Assembly: GCF_016481275.1 (NCBI RefSeq)
Contig: NZ_JAEMNW010000002.1
Coordinates: 372,001-436,000 of the forward strand
Source of the DNA: Antrihabitans auranticaus
GTDB taxonomy: Bacteria > Actinomycetota > Actinomycetes > Mycobacteriales > Mycobacteriaceae
Length of the DNA stretch: 64,000 bases
Direction of reading: 5' to 3'
The notes beneath the pieces were generated by a model. It searched no databases, was not told where the DNA came from, and saw only the letters and a list, made by a program, of their open reading frames with translations. Positions 47,121 through 56,201 of the stretch are shown here, one piece after another. The stretch's first letter is position 1. The number at the start of each line of letters is the position of its first letter. A program made the translations under genes and the position numbers.

Positions 47121-48433
47121 TGCGCCGAATCTTTGCCCTCGCCCTCCCGGCGTTCGGCGTCTTGGTTGCCGAGCCGATGTACGTGCTGTTCGATATCGCT
47201 GTCGTCGGTCGGCTCGGCGCGCTGCCATTGGCAGGTCTTGCGGTCGGCGGCCTGATTCTGACGATCGTGAGTACTCAACTCACTTTTCTGTCCTACGGCA
47301 CTACCTCGCGTGCGGCTCGGCGGCACGGGGCGGGGGAGCGTGCCGGCGCAGTCCGCGAGGGCGTATCCGCGACCTGGCTGGCACTGCTGCTCGGCGTCGC
47401 GATCGTGGTCGTGATGCAGATCTTCGCGGCTCCGATCGCGAGAGCCGTGGCGGGTGGAACCGACATTGCCGACACGGCCGAAAGCTGGTTACGCACCGCA
47501 CTTTTCGGAGTCCCGCTGATTCTGGTCGGGATGGCCGGGAACGGGTGGATGCGCGGCGTGCAGGACGTGCTGCGGCCGTTGCGCTATGTGGTTGCGGGGC
47601 TGGTTCTTTCCGCGCTGCTGTGTCCGTTCCTGGTGCACGGCTTGCTTTTTGCGCCGAATCTCGGCGTGCGCGGGTCTGCGGTGGCGAACGTCGCCGGCCA
47701 GGCCGTGACCGGCTCATTGTTCGTTGCGGCATTGGTTCGCGAACGGGTTCCGCTGCGGCCGGAGCCTGCTGTGATGCGGGCGCAGGTTGTGCTGGGCCGT
47801 GATCTCGTCGCGCGAAGTCTGGCATTCCAGCTGTGTTTCCTCTCGGCGGCGGCGGTCGCCGCACGCTTCGGGGCGGCATCCGTCGCAGCACATCAGCTTG
47901 TGCTGCAACTCTGGAACCTCGTGACGCTGGCGCTGGACTCGTTGGCGATTGCTGCTCAGACGATGGTCGGCGCGGCGCTCGGGGCCCGCCAGGCGAAGCA
48001 GGCCCGCGATCTCGCCTGGCAGATAACCAGACTGTCCACGGTATTCGGGCTCGGTTTGGCTGTGGTGTTCGGCATCGGCGTCGAACTGATTCCAGCGCTG
48101 TTCACCTCGGACGCGGGCGTCATCGAACAAGCACACATCGCGTGGTGGTTCTTCGTCGCGATCGTTCCGATCGGCGGCGTTGTCTTCGCTCTCGACGGCG
48201 TGCTGCTCGGGGCGGGCGACGCGAGTTTCCTGCGCAATGCCACGCTGGGTAGCGCAATCGTCGGATTTCTTCCGCTCGTGTGGCTCTCGCTCGTTTTCGA
48301 CTGGGGGCTGGCGGGAATCTGGATGGGGTTGACGCTGTTTATGGTTTTGCGGATGGGTGCGGTAGTTGCACGGACTGTCTCGGGGCGCTGGGCGGTAGTG
48401 GGGTCGGATATCTCGGTGGATACGGAAAGGTAG
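47120..48433 (+). CDS. dinF: MATE-family efflux protein (DinF-like)
   Basis: A 437-residue, 12-helix cation/drug antiporter. The N terminus RRIFALALPAFGVLVAEPMYVLFDIAVVGRLG (in two motifs) and VRGSAVANV, VVARFGAASVAAHQL (here AARFGAASVAAHQL) are MATE/DinF features. ATG 47120 overlaps the NrnA stop as TGATG. Corresponds to Rv2836c. Substrates unknown; some DinF proteins are linked to oxidative or SOS stress. Confidence 0.93.
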   Translation: MRRIFALALPAFGVLVAEPMYVLFDIAVVGRLGALPLAGLAVGGLILTIVSTQLTFLSYGTTSRAARRHGAGERAGAVREGVSATWLALLLGVAIVVVMQIFAAPIARAVAGGTDIADTAESWLRTALFGVPLILVGMAGNGWMRGVQDVLRPLRYVVAGLVLSALLCPFLVHGLLFAPNLGVRGSAVANVAGQAVTGSLFVAALVRERVPLRPEPAVMRAQVVLGRDLVARSLAFQLCFLSAAAVAARFGAASVAAHQLVLQLWNLVTLALDSLAIAAQTMVGAALGARQAKQARDLAWQITRLSTVFGLGLAVVFGIGVELIPALFTSDAGVIEQAHIAWWFFVAIVPIGGVVFALDGVLLGAGDASFLRNATLGSAIVGFLPLVWLSLVFDWGLAGIWMGLTLFMVLRMGAVVARTVSGRWAVVGSDISVDTER

Positions 48434-48438
48434 TGGTC

Positions 48439-49368
48439 GTGACCCGCAAGTTGATGGCAGTCAGCGATATTCACGTCGGACACCGAGGGAACCGCCCGAT
48501 CACGGAACAGATCTTTCCGGACTCACCGGACGATTGGCTGATCGTTGCCGGGGACGTCTCCGAGAAGACCGACGACATTCGCTGGGCGCTGCAACTGTTG
48601 CGATCGCGCTTCGCCAAGGTCATCTGGGTGCCGGGCAATCACGAATTGTGGACGACGGCCAAGGATCCGGTCCAGATGTACGGTGCCGCCCGGTACGACT
48701 ACCTGGTCAATATGTGCCGCGAGATCGACGTCGTCACACCCGAAGACGAGTTTCCGGTGTGGGACACCATCGAGGGACCGGTAACACTCGTGCCGATGTT
48801 CCTGCTCTACGACTACTCGTTCCTGCCTGCGGGAACCCAGACGAAGGCCGAGGGGCTAGCGGTAGCTCGCGAGCGCAACGTGGTCGCCACCGACGAATTT
48901 CTGCTCAAGCCCGACCCCTATGTCACGCGGGACGCGTGGTGCCAGGTCCGGGTTGCCGCGACCAAGAAGCGACTCGACGAGTTGCATCCGGACATGCCGC
49001 TCGTCCTCATCAACCACTTCCCGCTGGTCCGCCAACCCACCGAGGTCTTGTTCTATCCGGAGTTCTCGCTGTGGTGCGGCACGACCATGACCGCGGACTG
49101 GCACAAGAAGTACAACGTCATCTGCTCGGTGTACGGGCACCTGCACATTCCGCGCACGACCTACTACGACGGTGTCCGGTTCGAGGAAGTCTCGCTCGGC
49201 TACCCACGCGAATGGCAGCGCCGGGGTCTGCCCGACAAGCTGTTGCGCCAGATCCTGCCCGTGCCCGACTATCCGCCCGGCTCGCTCAACAAATGGGGTG
49301 GCCATTTCAAGGTCACTCCCGAGATGGAAGCCGAAGCCGAGAAAATGCGTGCGCAGCACCAGCGCTGA
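48439..49368 (+). CDS. Calcineurin-like metallophosphoesterase
   Basis: A 309-residue phosphoesterase: metal-binding motifs AVSDIHVGHRGN (DxH), VAGDVSEK (GDxxE variant), VWVPGNHELW (GNHE), VLINHFPL and the GHLH motif VYGHLHIPRTT. Natural substrate unknown. GTG 48439 has GGAAAGG eight bases upstream; GTG 48433 is an alternative overlapping dinF stop. It sits just before pptT, as Rv2795c does before pptT in mycobacteria, where its product has been linked to PptT action. Confidence 0.92.
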   Translation: MTRKLMAVSDIHVGHRGNRPITEQIFPDSPDDWLIVAGDVSEKTDDIRWALQLLRSRFAKVIWVPGNHELWTTAKDPVQMYGAARYDYLVNMCREIDVVTPEDEFPVWDTIEGPVTLVPMFLLYDYSFLPAGTQTKAEGLAVARERNVVATDEFLLKPDPYVTRDAWCQVRVAATKKRLDELHPDMPLVLINHFPLVRQPTEVLFYPEFSLWCGTTMTADWHKKYNVICSVYGHLHIPRTTYYDGVRFEEVSLGYPREWQRRGLPDKLLRQILPVPDYPPGSLNKWGGHFKVTPEMEAEAEKMRAQHQR

Positions 49369-49381
49369 CAGGACGACAACG

Positions 49382-50035
49382 TTGATCGAGAAGATCCTCC
49401 CGGCGGGTATGGCCGCCGCCGAATTGTTCACCGACCCACCGGGTCTGAAGCCCCACCCGCTCGAGGAGTCGATGATCTCGCGCGCGGTCGAGAAGCGGCG
49501 CCGGGAGTTCATCGGCGCTCGCCATTGCGCGCGCGAGGCAATGGCGAAACTCGGCGTCGAGCCAGGGCCGGTGTTGCGCGGCGATCGCAACGTGCCGGTG
49601 TGGCCCAGGGGACTGGTCGGCAGCTTGACGCACTGCGAAGGCTATCGCGGTGCGGCGCTGGGATACTCGATGCAGTTTCGGTCGGTGGGGATCGATGCCG
49701 AGCCGCACGGTCCGCTGCCGGAAGGCGTGCTCGACCACGTCAGCCTGCCCGAGGAACGCACGTGGCTCGCTGCGCAGGGCGGTGAAATCCATTGGGACCG
49801 CTTGCTTTTCTGTGCGAAGGAAGCAACCTACAAAGCGTGGTTTCCCTTGACCGGCCGATGGCTGGGATTCGAAGACGCACACATAACGTTCACCGCCGAC
49901 GGTGTAACGGGCACGTTCCACAGCGAGTTGCTCATTTCGGGCGAGGTCACAGACGGCGGAACGCCGCTGCGGACGTTCGATGGCCGCTGGCTGATGTCCG
50001 ACGGCCTCGTCCTGACGACGATTGCGGTGTCCTAG
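49382..50035 (+). CDS. pptT: 4'-phosphopantetheinyl transferase (PptT type)
   Basis: Transfers 4'-phosphopantetheine from CoA to carrier domains of polyketide synthases, NRPS and type I FAS, including those for mycolic acids and siderophores. 217 residues: RRREFIGARHCAREAM, VGSLTHCEGYRGAAL, the Mg site SVGIDAEPH (GxDxE) and FCAKEATYKAWFPLTGRWLGFEDA (in parts), closely like mycobacterial PptT. TTG 49382 with AGGA 8 bases upstream; no ATG fits. Overlaps truB by one base (TAGTG). The preceding metallophosphoesterase is probably co-regulated. Confidence 0.94.
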   Translation: MIEKILPAGMAAAELFTDPPGLKPHPLEESMISRAVEKRRREFIGARHCAREAMAKLGVEPGPVLRGDRNVPVWPRGLVGSLTHCEGYRGAALGYSMQFRSVGIDAEPHGPLPEGVLDHVSLPEERTWLAAQGGEIHWDRLLFCAKEATYKAWFPLTGRWLGFEDAHITFTADGVTGTFHSELLISGEVTDGGTPLRTFDGRWLMSDGLVLTTIAVS

Positions 50036-50931
50036 TGTCGCGAATTGCCGGTGCGGGGCTGCTCATCGTCGACAAAGATCCCGGAATGACCAGCCACGAC
50101 GTGGTTGCCCGCTGTCGAAAGTTGCTGCACACGAAGAAGATCGGTCATGCAGGCACGCTCGATCCGATGGCTACCGGTGTGCTGGTTCTCGGCGTCGAGC
50201 GGGCAACGAAGATGCTCGGTCTGCTCTCGCTGACGACGAAGGCGTACAGCGCGACGATCCGGTTGGGCCAGTCGACGACCACCGACGACGCCGAGGGTGA
50301 AGTCGTGTACGCCGCGTCTGCCTTCGGCGTCACCGAAGCCGAACTCGCAGCCGAGGTTTCGGTGCTGACCGGCGACATTCGACAGGTTCCCGCGAGCGTC
50401 AGCGCGATCAAGGTCGACGGGCAGCGTGCGCATGCGCGGATCCGCGCCGGCGAGGAAGTGGTGCTCGAGGCGCGTCCGGTCACCGTCTCGCAGTTCGACG
50501 TCCTCGAAACCCGTCAGGCCGACGAGTTCCTAGATGTCGACGTCGCAGTCGAATGTTCCTCCGGCACTTACATTCGCGCGTTGGCTCGCGACCTCGGAGC
50601 AGCGCTCGGCACCGGCGGGCATCTGACCGCGTTGCGGCGCACGCGCGTTGGTCCGTTCACCCTGGAACACGCGCGCACCCTCGACGACCTCGCCGAAGAG
50701 CCCGGCGTGAGTATGGATATCGACGCGGCCGCGCTGACATCGTTTCCACACCGGGCGGTTTCGGCCGAGGAGGCCGAGTCGCTCAGTCAGGGTCGGTGGC
50801 TGGACCCGATCGGCATGACTGGTGTCTACGTCACGATCGACCCTGCCGGCCGAGCGATCGCGCTGCTCGAGGAGCGCGGTAAGCGGGCGGCCTCGGTGAT
50901 GGTGGTCCGCCCGGCGAACCTAGTGCACTGA
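50035..50931 (+). CDS. truB: tRNA pseudouridine-55 synthase
   Basis: Makes pseudouridine 55 in the T loop of tRNAs. 298 residues: LLIVDKDPGMTSHDVV, KIGHAGTLDPMATGVL with the catalytic Asp, KAYSATIRLG, VECSSGTYIRALARDLG. A C-terminal PUA-like part follows. GTG 50035 overlaps the pptT stop. The end overlaps the converging VOC gene by 12 bases. Ortholog of Rv2793c. Confidence 0.97.
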   Translation: MSRIAGAGLLIVDKDPGMTSHDVVARCRKLLHTKKIGHAGTLDPMATGVLVLGVERATKMLGLLSLTTKAYSATIRLGQSTTTDDAEGEVVYAASAFGVTEAELAAEVSVLTGDIRQVPASVSAIKVDGQRAHARIRAGEEVVLEARPVTVSQFDVLETRQADEFLDVDVAVECSSGTYIRALARDLGAALGTGGHLTALRRTRVGPFTLEHARTLDDLAEEPGVSMDIDAAALTSFPHRAVSAEEAESLSQGRWLDPIGMTGVYVTIDPAGRAIALLEERGKRAASVMVVRPANLVH

Positions 50932-51321
50932 CCGATCCTGCGGCCACCCGCCGTACGGCACGGTGATGATCTCGAGGCGATGCCCGGACGGATCGTTGAA
51001 ATACACCCCGCGACCACCGTCGTTGTGGTTGATCGTGCCCGACCGGCCACTGTGCGGATCAGGCCAATGCTCCAGTCCGGCAGCGACTATCCGTCCGTAG
51101 ATGGCGTCGAAGTCGGCCTCCGAAACCAGGAATGCGTAGTGCTGGGGGAAGACCTCGCCGTCGAGCTGCGCGAAATCGAGTGTTGCTCCGTGCTCGAGCT
51201 GTACGGCCAGGAACGGACCGGCCTGCACCGGATCCGGAAGACCGAAGTACGTGGTGAAGAACCAGGCGGATTCTTGCCTGTCCTTTGCGAAGACGATGGT
51301 GTGGTTGAACGAGATACCCAA
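50920..51321 (-). CDS. VOC-family protein (glyoxalase/dioxygenase fold)
   Basis: A 133-residue vicinal-oxygen-chelate protein. Seen: FNHTIVFAKDRQESAWFFTTYFGLP (in two parts) with the first metal His, HYAFLVSEADFDAIYGRI with the second, and the C-terminal GRGVYFNDPSGHRLEIIT with Glu. TTG 51321 with AAGGGG five bases upstream starts at the family N terminus; ATG 51348 would add nine residues. Could be a glyoxalase-like or extradiol-type enzyme, or a resistance/binding protein. Transcribed alone, convergent with truB. Confidence 0.83.
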   Translation of the reverse strand: MGISFNHTIVFAKDRQESAWFFTTYFGLPDPVQAGPFLAVQLEHGATLDFAQLDGEVFPQHYAFLVSEADFDAIYGRIVAAGLEHWPDPHSGRSGTINHNDGGRGVYFNDPSGHRLEIITVPYGGWPQDRSVH

Positions 51322-51422
51322 GATGACCCCTTGGTACGGCGCCTCCATGCCTGACGCTGTCCGCCACCGGCACGCGACGCTGCTGCCAGCAAATCACGAC
51401 TGTGCGGCAAGTCGCAAGGCGT

Positions 51423-52127
51423 TCAGTCGGATACAAGCCAAATCGACTGTGCTGCAGGACTTCCAAGGTCGATCGGGGCGCTGGAGTCGCCGCCGATGCG
51501 GACGGATATCGTCCCGGCGAAGTCGCGTCGCTCCAGGACTTCCACATGGGTGTCGAGCGCGATTCCGACCGAATCGAAGTAGCGCAACATCGCTGGGTCC
51601 GAGTCGGAAATTCGCGCGATATGACCGGATTCCTGATCGACGAAATCGCTCAACTGCTTGGCGCGGGGAGCGGGCACGGCGCCGTCCGGTGATGGAATCG
51701 GGTCGCCGTGCGGATCGCGCTCGGGATGGCCGAGCTTGGCATCGATGCGCGACATGAGCAGATCCGAGACCGCGTGCTCGAGCACTTCAGCCTCGTCGTG
51801 AACCTCGTCCCAGCGGTAGCCGAGCTCCTGGACCAGGAACGTCTCGATCAGGCGGTGCCTGCGAACCATGGCAACGGCCGCCAACCGGCCCTCTTCGGTG
51901 AGGGTGATCGAGCCGTACTTTGCGTGATCGACGAGCCCTTGATCGGCGAGCTTTCGCACGGCCTCCGACACCGTCGAGGCGGAAACGCCGATGCGTTCGG
52001 CGAGCAACTTGGTCGACACTCGTTCGGCGGACCACTCCTGGGCGGTCCAGATAACTTTGAGATAGTCCTGCGCGACAGGCGTCAGCACCGGTGTGCCCTC
52101 GCTCGGATCGCCATCTCGTTTGTCCAC
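51423..52127 (-). CDS. DtxR/MntR-family metal-dependent repressor (SirR-like)
   Basis: A 234-residue iron- or manganese-dependent repressor: winged HTH LLAERIGVSASTVSEAVRKL, dimer and metal-site region RHRLIETFLVQELGYRWDEVHDEAEVLEHAVS, and a C-terminal SH3-like domain (ARISDSDPAMLRYFDSVGI). The metal ligands of the E/H-rich region are present. GTG 52127 is the best fit, with a weak ribosome site. Homolog of Rv2788 (SirR). It could control the metal ABC genes at 53491-56074; no consensus IdeR box is seen next to it. Confidence 0.9.
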   Translation of the reverse strand: MDKRDGDPSEGTPVLTPVAQDYLKVIWTAQEWSAERVSTKLLAERIGVSASTVSEAVRKLADQGLVDHAKYGSITLTEEGRLAAVAMVRRHRLIETFLVQELGYRWDEVHDEAEVLEHAVSDLLMSRIDAKLGHPERDPHGDPIPSPDGAVPAPRAKQLSDFVDQESGHIARISDSDPAMLRYFDSVGIALDTHVEVLERRDFAGTISVRIGGDSSAPIDLGSPAAQSIWLVSD

Positions 52128-52205
52128 ACATACGAGCTTAGGTAACACTGCCCGAAAGTACACATCGACGGGCTGACCGGAAGCGCAGAGGTCTAAGGTG
52201 CGGCA

Positions 52206-53498
52206 ATGGACGTCTCGATGGTGAGTCTCCGGATGTTGGCCTGTGCCGTCGCAGTCGTAGTCGTGTCGCCGGCGCGCGCCGAGGCCCGCGAGCTGCCGAA
52301 CCTCGGCGCCGACTTCTTGTGGGGCGTGAGCTCTTCGGGGTACCAGTCCGAGGGCTACGCGCCGGACAGCAATTGGAGCCGCTACGCCGCGTCTGGTGCG
52401 ACCGCGGATCCCTACCTGAATTCGGTCGACTTCTTGCACCGGGCCAGTGGCGATATCGCCCTCGCCGACAGCCTCGGTGTCGACGTGTACCGAACTTCCG
52501 TCGAGTGGTCACGGGTGCAGCCGCAGCCCGGAGTGTGGAGCGAGGGCGGATTCGCGTTCTACGACAGCGTGTTCGCGCACATCGCCGCAGCGGGGATGCG
52601 GCCGATGATCACCCTCGACCACTGGGTGTATCCGGGCTGGGAAGTCGACCGCGGCGGTTGGCGGAATCCGCAGATGGTCATGGACTGGTTGGCGAACATG
52701 CGCAGGGTCGTGGACCGCTACGCCCACTACGACCCGCTGTGGGTCACCATTAACGAGCCGGTCGCCTACGTCGGACAGGAAATTCGCACGGGTGGCGTCG
52801 GACCGGCAGATGTGCCGTCGATGTTCGACCGACTTGTCCAGGCGCACAACGGCATCTACGACTACATCCACGCGGTGCAACCTGGCGCTCTGGTGACGAG
52901 CAACGTCGCCTACATTCCGGGCGGCGCCGAACCGGTGCTCGATACACAATTCGAGGACCGCGTGAAGCTGGATTTCGTCGGCATCGACTTCTACTACGCC
53001 GCTTCGACGACCCGCCCGCCGACACTCGATCCGCTCTTCGGCAGGCACTGGGACGCCGAACTCGAAGCCGACGGAATCTATTACGCGCTGCGCCACTATT
53101 CGCGGAAGTTTCCCGGCAAACCGCTCTACATCGTCGAGAACGGCATGCCGACCGAACACGGGCAGCCGCGGCGCGACGGCTATACCCGCGGCGATCACCT
53201 GAGCGATATCGTCTACTGGCTGCAGCGGGCGCGCGCGGACGGCATGAACCTGCTCGGCTACAACTACTGGAGTCTCACCGACAACTACGAGTGGGGCAGT
53301 TACGCACCACGATTCGGGCTGTATTCCGTCGACGTCCGCACCGATCCCACGCTGACCAGGCGGCCGACCGACGCAGTGCCGGTGTATCGGGGAATCGTCG
53401 CCGGCGACGGTGTTGCACCGGGCTACGTGCCGACCAGACCGGCGGCGCCGTGTTCGCTGATGGATCCGCCGTCGAGCTGTGCGGAACCGGTCAGGTAG
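52206..53498 (+). CDS. Secreted family 1 glycoside hydrolase (beta-glucosidase-like)
   Basis: A 430-residue GH1 enzyme with a signal peptide (hydrophobic core ACAVAVVVVSP, probable cleavage after ARA). Seen: FLWGVSSSGYQSEG (family N-terminal motif), the acid/base Glu in WVTINEPVAYV and the nucleophile Glu in LYIVENGMP, plus YWSLTDNYEWG. Loop lengths near the active site are shorter than in large GH1 enzymes. The C-terminal tail has two cysteines (APCSLMDPPSSC). Divergent from the metal repressor, and its stop overlaps the ABC permease by 8 bases. Substrate may be a wall or plant glucoside. Confidence 0.92.
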   Translation: MDVSMVSLRMLACAVAVVVVSPARAEARELPNLGADFLWGVSSSGYQSEGYAPDSNWSRYAASGATADPYLNSVDFLHRASGDIALADSLGVDVYRTSVEWSRVQPQPGVWSEGGFAFYDSVFAHIAAAGMRPMITLDHWVYPGWEVDRGGWRNPQMVMDWLANMRRVVDRYAHYDPLWVTINEPVAYVGQEIRTGGVGPADVPSMFDRLVQAHNGIYDYIHAVQPGALVTSNVAYIPGGAEPVLDTQFEDRVKLDFVGIDFYYAASTTRPPTLDPLFGRHWDAELEADGIYYALRHYSRKFPGKPLYIVENGMPTEHGQPRRDGYTRGDHLSDIVYWLQRARADGMNLLGYNYWSLTDNYEWGSYAPRFGLYSVDVRTDPTLTRRPTDAVPVYRGIVAGDGVAPGYVPTRPAAPCSLMDPPSSCAEPVR

Positions 53499-54357
53499 CT
53501 GGGACCGACAGACGCTGCCGCGCGAAACGGGTGATCAGACCCTGGCTCGGACTGAACAGGTACGCGGCAGTGAAGACCGCACCCTGAGCGAGGACCACGC
53601 AGCCGCCCGAGGACACGTCGGCGTAGTAACTCACGTAGATACCGACGATCGCGCACGCAGCCGAAATCGCTGGTGCCAGCAGCATCATTCGACCGAACCG
53701 GTCGGTCAGCAGATAGGCGGTCGCGCCGGGTGTGATCAGCATTGCCACCACGAGGATGACGCCGACCGCCTGCAGTGTGACGACCGTGGTGAGCGCGAGC
53801 AGGCCGAGCAGCAGGCCCGAAAGCACCGGCGGTGACATTCCGACCGCGCGGGCATGGGTCTGGTCGAATGCGTAGAGGATCAGGTCGCGGCGTTTGGCGA
53901 CGAGGACAGCCAGTGCCAGCAGGCCGAGACCGAGCACCTGGTAGAAGTCCTCGCGCGTGACACCGAGCAGGTTGCCGAAAAGGATGTGGTTGAGGTCGAT
54001 CTGGCTCGGAAACTTCGAGACGAGCACGATGCCGAATGCGAACAGGGTCGTGAAGACGACACCGATGGCGGCGTCCTCCTTCACTCGGGACGTGTTGCGG
54101 ACGACGCCGATTGCCGACACTGCGATAACGGCGAAGACGATCGCGCCGACCGCGAACGGCAGGCCCAGGAGGTAGGCCAGGGCAACGCCGGGCAGCACCG
54201 CGTGCGAGATGGCGTCGCCCATCAGGGACCAGCCGATGAGGACGAGCCAGCAGCTGAGTACCGCGCCGACGATGGCCGCGGTGACAGTCACGAGCATCGC
54301 CCGCTGCATGAACGTGTACTGCAAAGGTTCGACGAGGACGTCGACGAGGTGGTTCAC
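53491..54357 (-). CDS. Metal ABC transporter permease (ZnuB/MntB type)
   Basis: A 288-residue permease with about eight to nine helices, as in Mn/Zn/Fe cluster 9 importers. Seen: MQRAMLVTVTAAIVGAVLSCWLVL, LMGDAISHAVLPGVALAYLLG (in two motifs; the ISHAVLPG segment is the family signature), and MLITPGATAYLLTDR. GTG 54357 overlaps the ATPase stop as GTGA. Third gene of a SBP-ATPase-permease operon on the minus strand. Confidence 0.95.
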   Translation of the reverse strand: MNHLVDVLVEPLQYTFMQRAMLVTVTAAIVGAVLSCWLVLIGWSLMGDAISHAVLPGVALAYLLGLPFAVGAIVFAVIAVSAIGVVRNTSRVKEDAAIGVVFTTLFAFGIVLVSKFPSQIDLNHILFGNLLGVTREDFYQVLGLGLLALAVLVAKRRDLILYAFDQTHARAVGMSPPVLSGLLLGLLALTTVVTLQAVGVILVVAMLITPGATAYLLTDRFGRMMLLAPAISAACAIVGIYVSYYADVSSGGCVVLAQGAVFTAAYLFSPSQGLITRFARQRLSVPAT

Positions 54358-55151
54358 AGCTGGGTTCCGTTCTCGGCTGTGCGTCCATACCGGTTGCGGT
54401 TGGTCAGTGGGTCGGCTCCGAAGGCGAGCGCCAGGTTCTCGGGGCGCAGGACTTCGTCGGGGGTCCCGTGCATCAGCACGCGGCGCTGGATGAGCACGGC
54501 CTCGTCGCACAGCTCGGGCAGACCGTGCAGGTCGTGGGTGGAGATCAGCACTGCCGCACCGTCGGCCGCCAGCCGCTGCAACAGCCGGGTGATCGTGGCT
54601 TCGGTGCGCTTGTCCACGCCGGCGAATGGCTCGTCGAGCAGCAGGACCGATGCCTGCTGGGCGATCGCGCGCGCGACGAACGCACGCTTGCGCTGGCCAC
54701 CGGACAGTCGGCCGATCTGCCGATCGGCGAGGTCGCTGAGTTCGACCTCGGCAAGCGCGGCGTCCACAGCGGCACGATCCTCCGGACGCGTGCGCCGCAG
54801 CCAGTTCTGCGTGCCGTAGCGGCCCATCATGACCACTTCTCGGACGCTCACCGGGAACGTCCAGTCGACCGATTCACTCTGCGGGACATAGCTGACGATT
54901 GCGCGCTTTCGGGCTGCGGCGGGTTCGAGACCGCGGATCACGACCTCGCCGGCGCTCGGCTTGACCACGCCCATGATGGCTTTGAACATGCTGGATTTGC
55001 CGGATCCGTTCATGCCGACGAGCCCGCAGATTCGTCCGGGCGCGAGTGTGAGATCGGCGCTGTCGAGCGCGAGCACCTCGCGGTAGCGGACTGTGAGCCC
55101 ACTGATGCGCAGCGCAGGCTCGATCGACGTCTTGGGCACGGTTGTCGTCAT
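54354..55151 (-). CDS. Metal ABC transporter ATP-binding protein
   Basis: A 265-residue ATPase with Walker A GMNGSGKSS, signature LSGGQRKRAFVARAIAQ, Walker B LLLDEPFAGVD and switch His in STHDLHG. Type fits MntA/ZnuC/SitB. ATG 55151 overlaps the binding-protein gene as ATGA and the permease gene as GTGA. Powers the importer. Confidence 0.96.
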   Translation of the reverse strand: MTTTVPKTSIEPALRISGLTVRYREVLALDSADLTLAPGRICGLVGMNGSGKSSMFKAIMGVVKPSAGEVVIRGLEPAAARKRAIVSYVPQSESVDWTFPVSVREVVMMGRYGTQNWLRRTRPEDRAAVDAALAEVELSDLADRQIGRLSGGQRKRAFVARAIAQQASVLLLDEPFAGVDKRTEATITRLLQRLAADGAAVLISTHDLHGLPELCDEAVLIQRRVLMHGTPDEVLRPENLALAFGADPLTNRNRYGRTAENGTQL

Positions 55152-56074
55152 CTTCCGGTCAGTCCTTGGGCGATCGTACGAGTGTCGAATGCGAGCAGGT
55201 CCAGGTAGGTCGGTACGGGTCCGTCGGCGGGGGAGAGCGAATCCACGTAGAGCTTTCCGGCGAGCCGGGCGCCGGTGTCTTCGGCTACTGCCTGCTGGGC
55301 TTTGTCCGACACGGTCGACTCGCAGAACACGGCGGGCACATCGTTCGAGTCGACGAAATCGATCGCTCCGACGACCTGCCGCGGTGTTCCTTCGCGTTCG
55401 GCGTTCACTGGCCAGAGGTAGGCCTCGGAGAGCCCGATGTCGCGGGCCAGGTAGGAGAACGCGCCCTCGCAGGTGACCAGCGCGCGCTGCTGGGGTGGAA
55501 CCGGTTCGAGCTGCCGGACCAGAGTGTCGCGGACGTCACGGATCTGAGCTTTGTATGAGTCCGCATTCGACCGGTAGTCCGCGGCGTGTGCGGGATCGAG
55601 TTCGGCGAACGCGTTCGCAATGTTGTCGACGTAGATCATCGCGTTGGTCGGTGACATCCACGCGTGCGGATTCGCCTTGCCGGAGTACGCGCCGTTCGAG
55701 ATGGTGATCGGTTCGACGCCTGCACTGAGTACCGCGTGCGGCACATCGAGTTCCGTGACGAACTGCGCGAACCAGGACTCGAGACCGAGCCCGTTGTCGA
55801 GGATCAACGCGGCATCGGCTGCGGTCTGGAGGTCGCCCGGAGTCGGTTCGTAACCGTGGATCTCGGCGCCGATCTTCGTGATCGACTCGACCCGGAGATG
55901 TTCGCCCGCAACATTTCTCGCGATGTCTGCCAGCACCGTGAAGGTCGTCAGGACCAGTGGTCGCGGATCGTCGGTCTGCGCGGCCTTCGTCGTGGGCAGC
56001 GTGCAGCCGGACGCGAGGGCGAGTGCAGCGATGCCCGCGAGAAGCATCGAAAGCGGCGAACCGATGCGACTGAT
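55148..56074 (-). CDS. Metal ABC transporter substrate-binding lipoprotein, probable ATC start
   Basis: A cluster 9 (ZnuA/MntC/SitA) binding protein with lipobox LALASGC, GYEPTPGDLQTAADAALILDNG-type first His region, KANPHAWMSPTNAM (second His), and TPRQVVGAIDFVDSNDVPAVFCESTVSD (Glu and Asp side). ATC 56074 is the best start: GGAGGA lies six bases upstream and the resulting 308 residues begin ISRIGSPLS (initiator-read), a normal signal peptide. The first ATG (56047) gives a signal with no basic N-region and no nearby ribosome site; earlier in-frame codons run into the ribF promoter. Binds Mn, Zn or Fe; which is not clear. Confidence 0.83.
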   Translation of the reverse strand: MSRIGSPLSMLLAGIAALALASGCTLPTTKAAQTDDPRPLVLTTFTVLADIARNVAGEHLRVESITKIGAEIHGYEPTPGDLQTAADAALILDNGLGLESWFAQFVTELDVPHAVLSAGVEPITISNGAYSGKANPHAWMSPTNAMIYVDNIANAFAELDPAHAADYRSNADSYKAQIRDVRDTLVRQLEPVPPQQRALVTCEGAFSYLARDIGLSEAYLWPVNAEREGTPRQVVGAIDFVDSNDVPAVFCESTVSDKAQQAVAEDTGARLAGKLYVDSLSPADGPVPTYLDLLAFDTRTIAQGLTGR

Positions 56075-56096
56075 TTCTCTTCCTCCAAGATAAAAG

Positions 56097-56110
56097 TTCG
56101 GTGTCCCGAA
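56097..56110. promoter_or_regulatory. Weak candidate operator of the metal ABC operon
   Basis: TTCGGTGTCCCGAA has 5-bp arms around TGTC. It lies 23-36 bases upstream of the binding-protein start, between it and divergent ribF. Too short to assign to a known regulator. Confidence 0.25.
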
Positions 56111-56201
56111 TTCTGACTCACGTCGAGACGAAAGTCCAGTAGCCGTCGCGTAGTCGGTACTGGGCTGACCTCGCCGAGAGGTTTCACCTAGGCTTCGTCC
56201 T

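Noticed and set aside
52120-52205. IdeR/DtxR box near the SirR-like gene
   Set aside because: TTAGGTAACA is present but the second half of a palindrome is missing.
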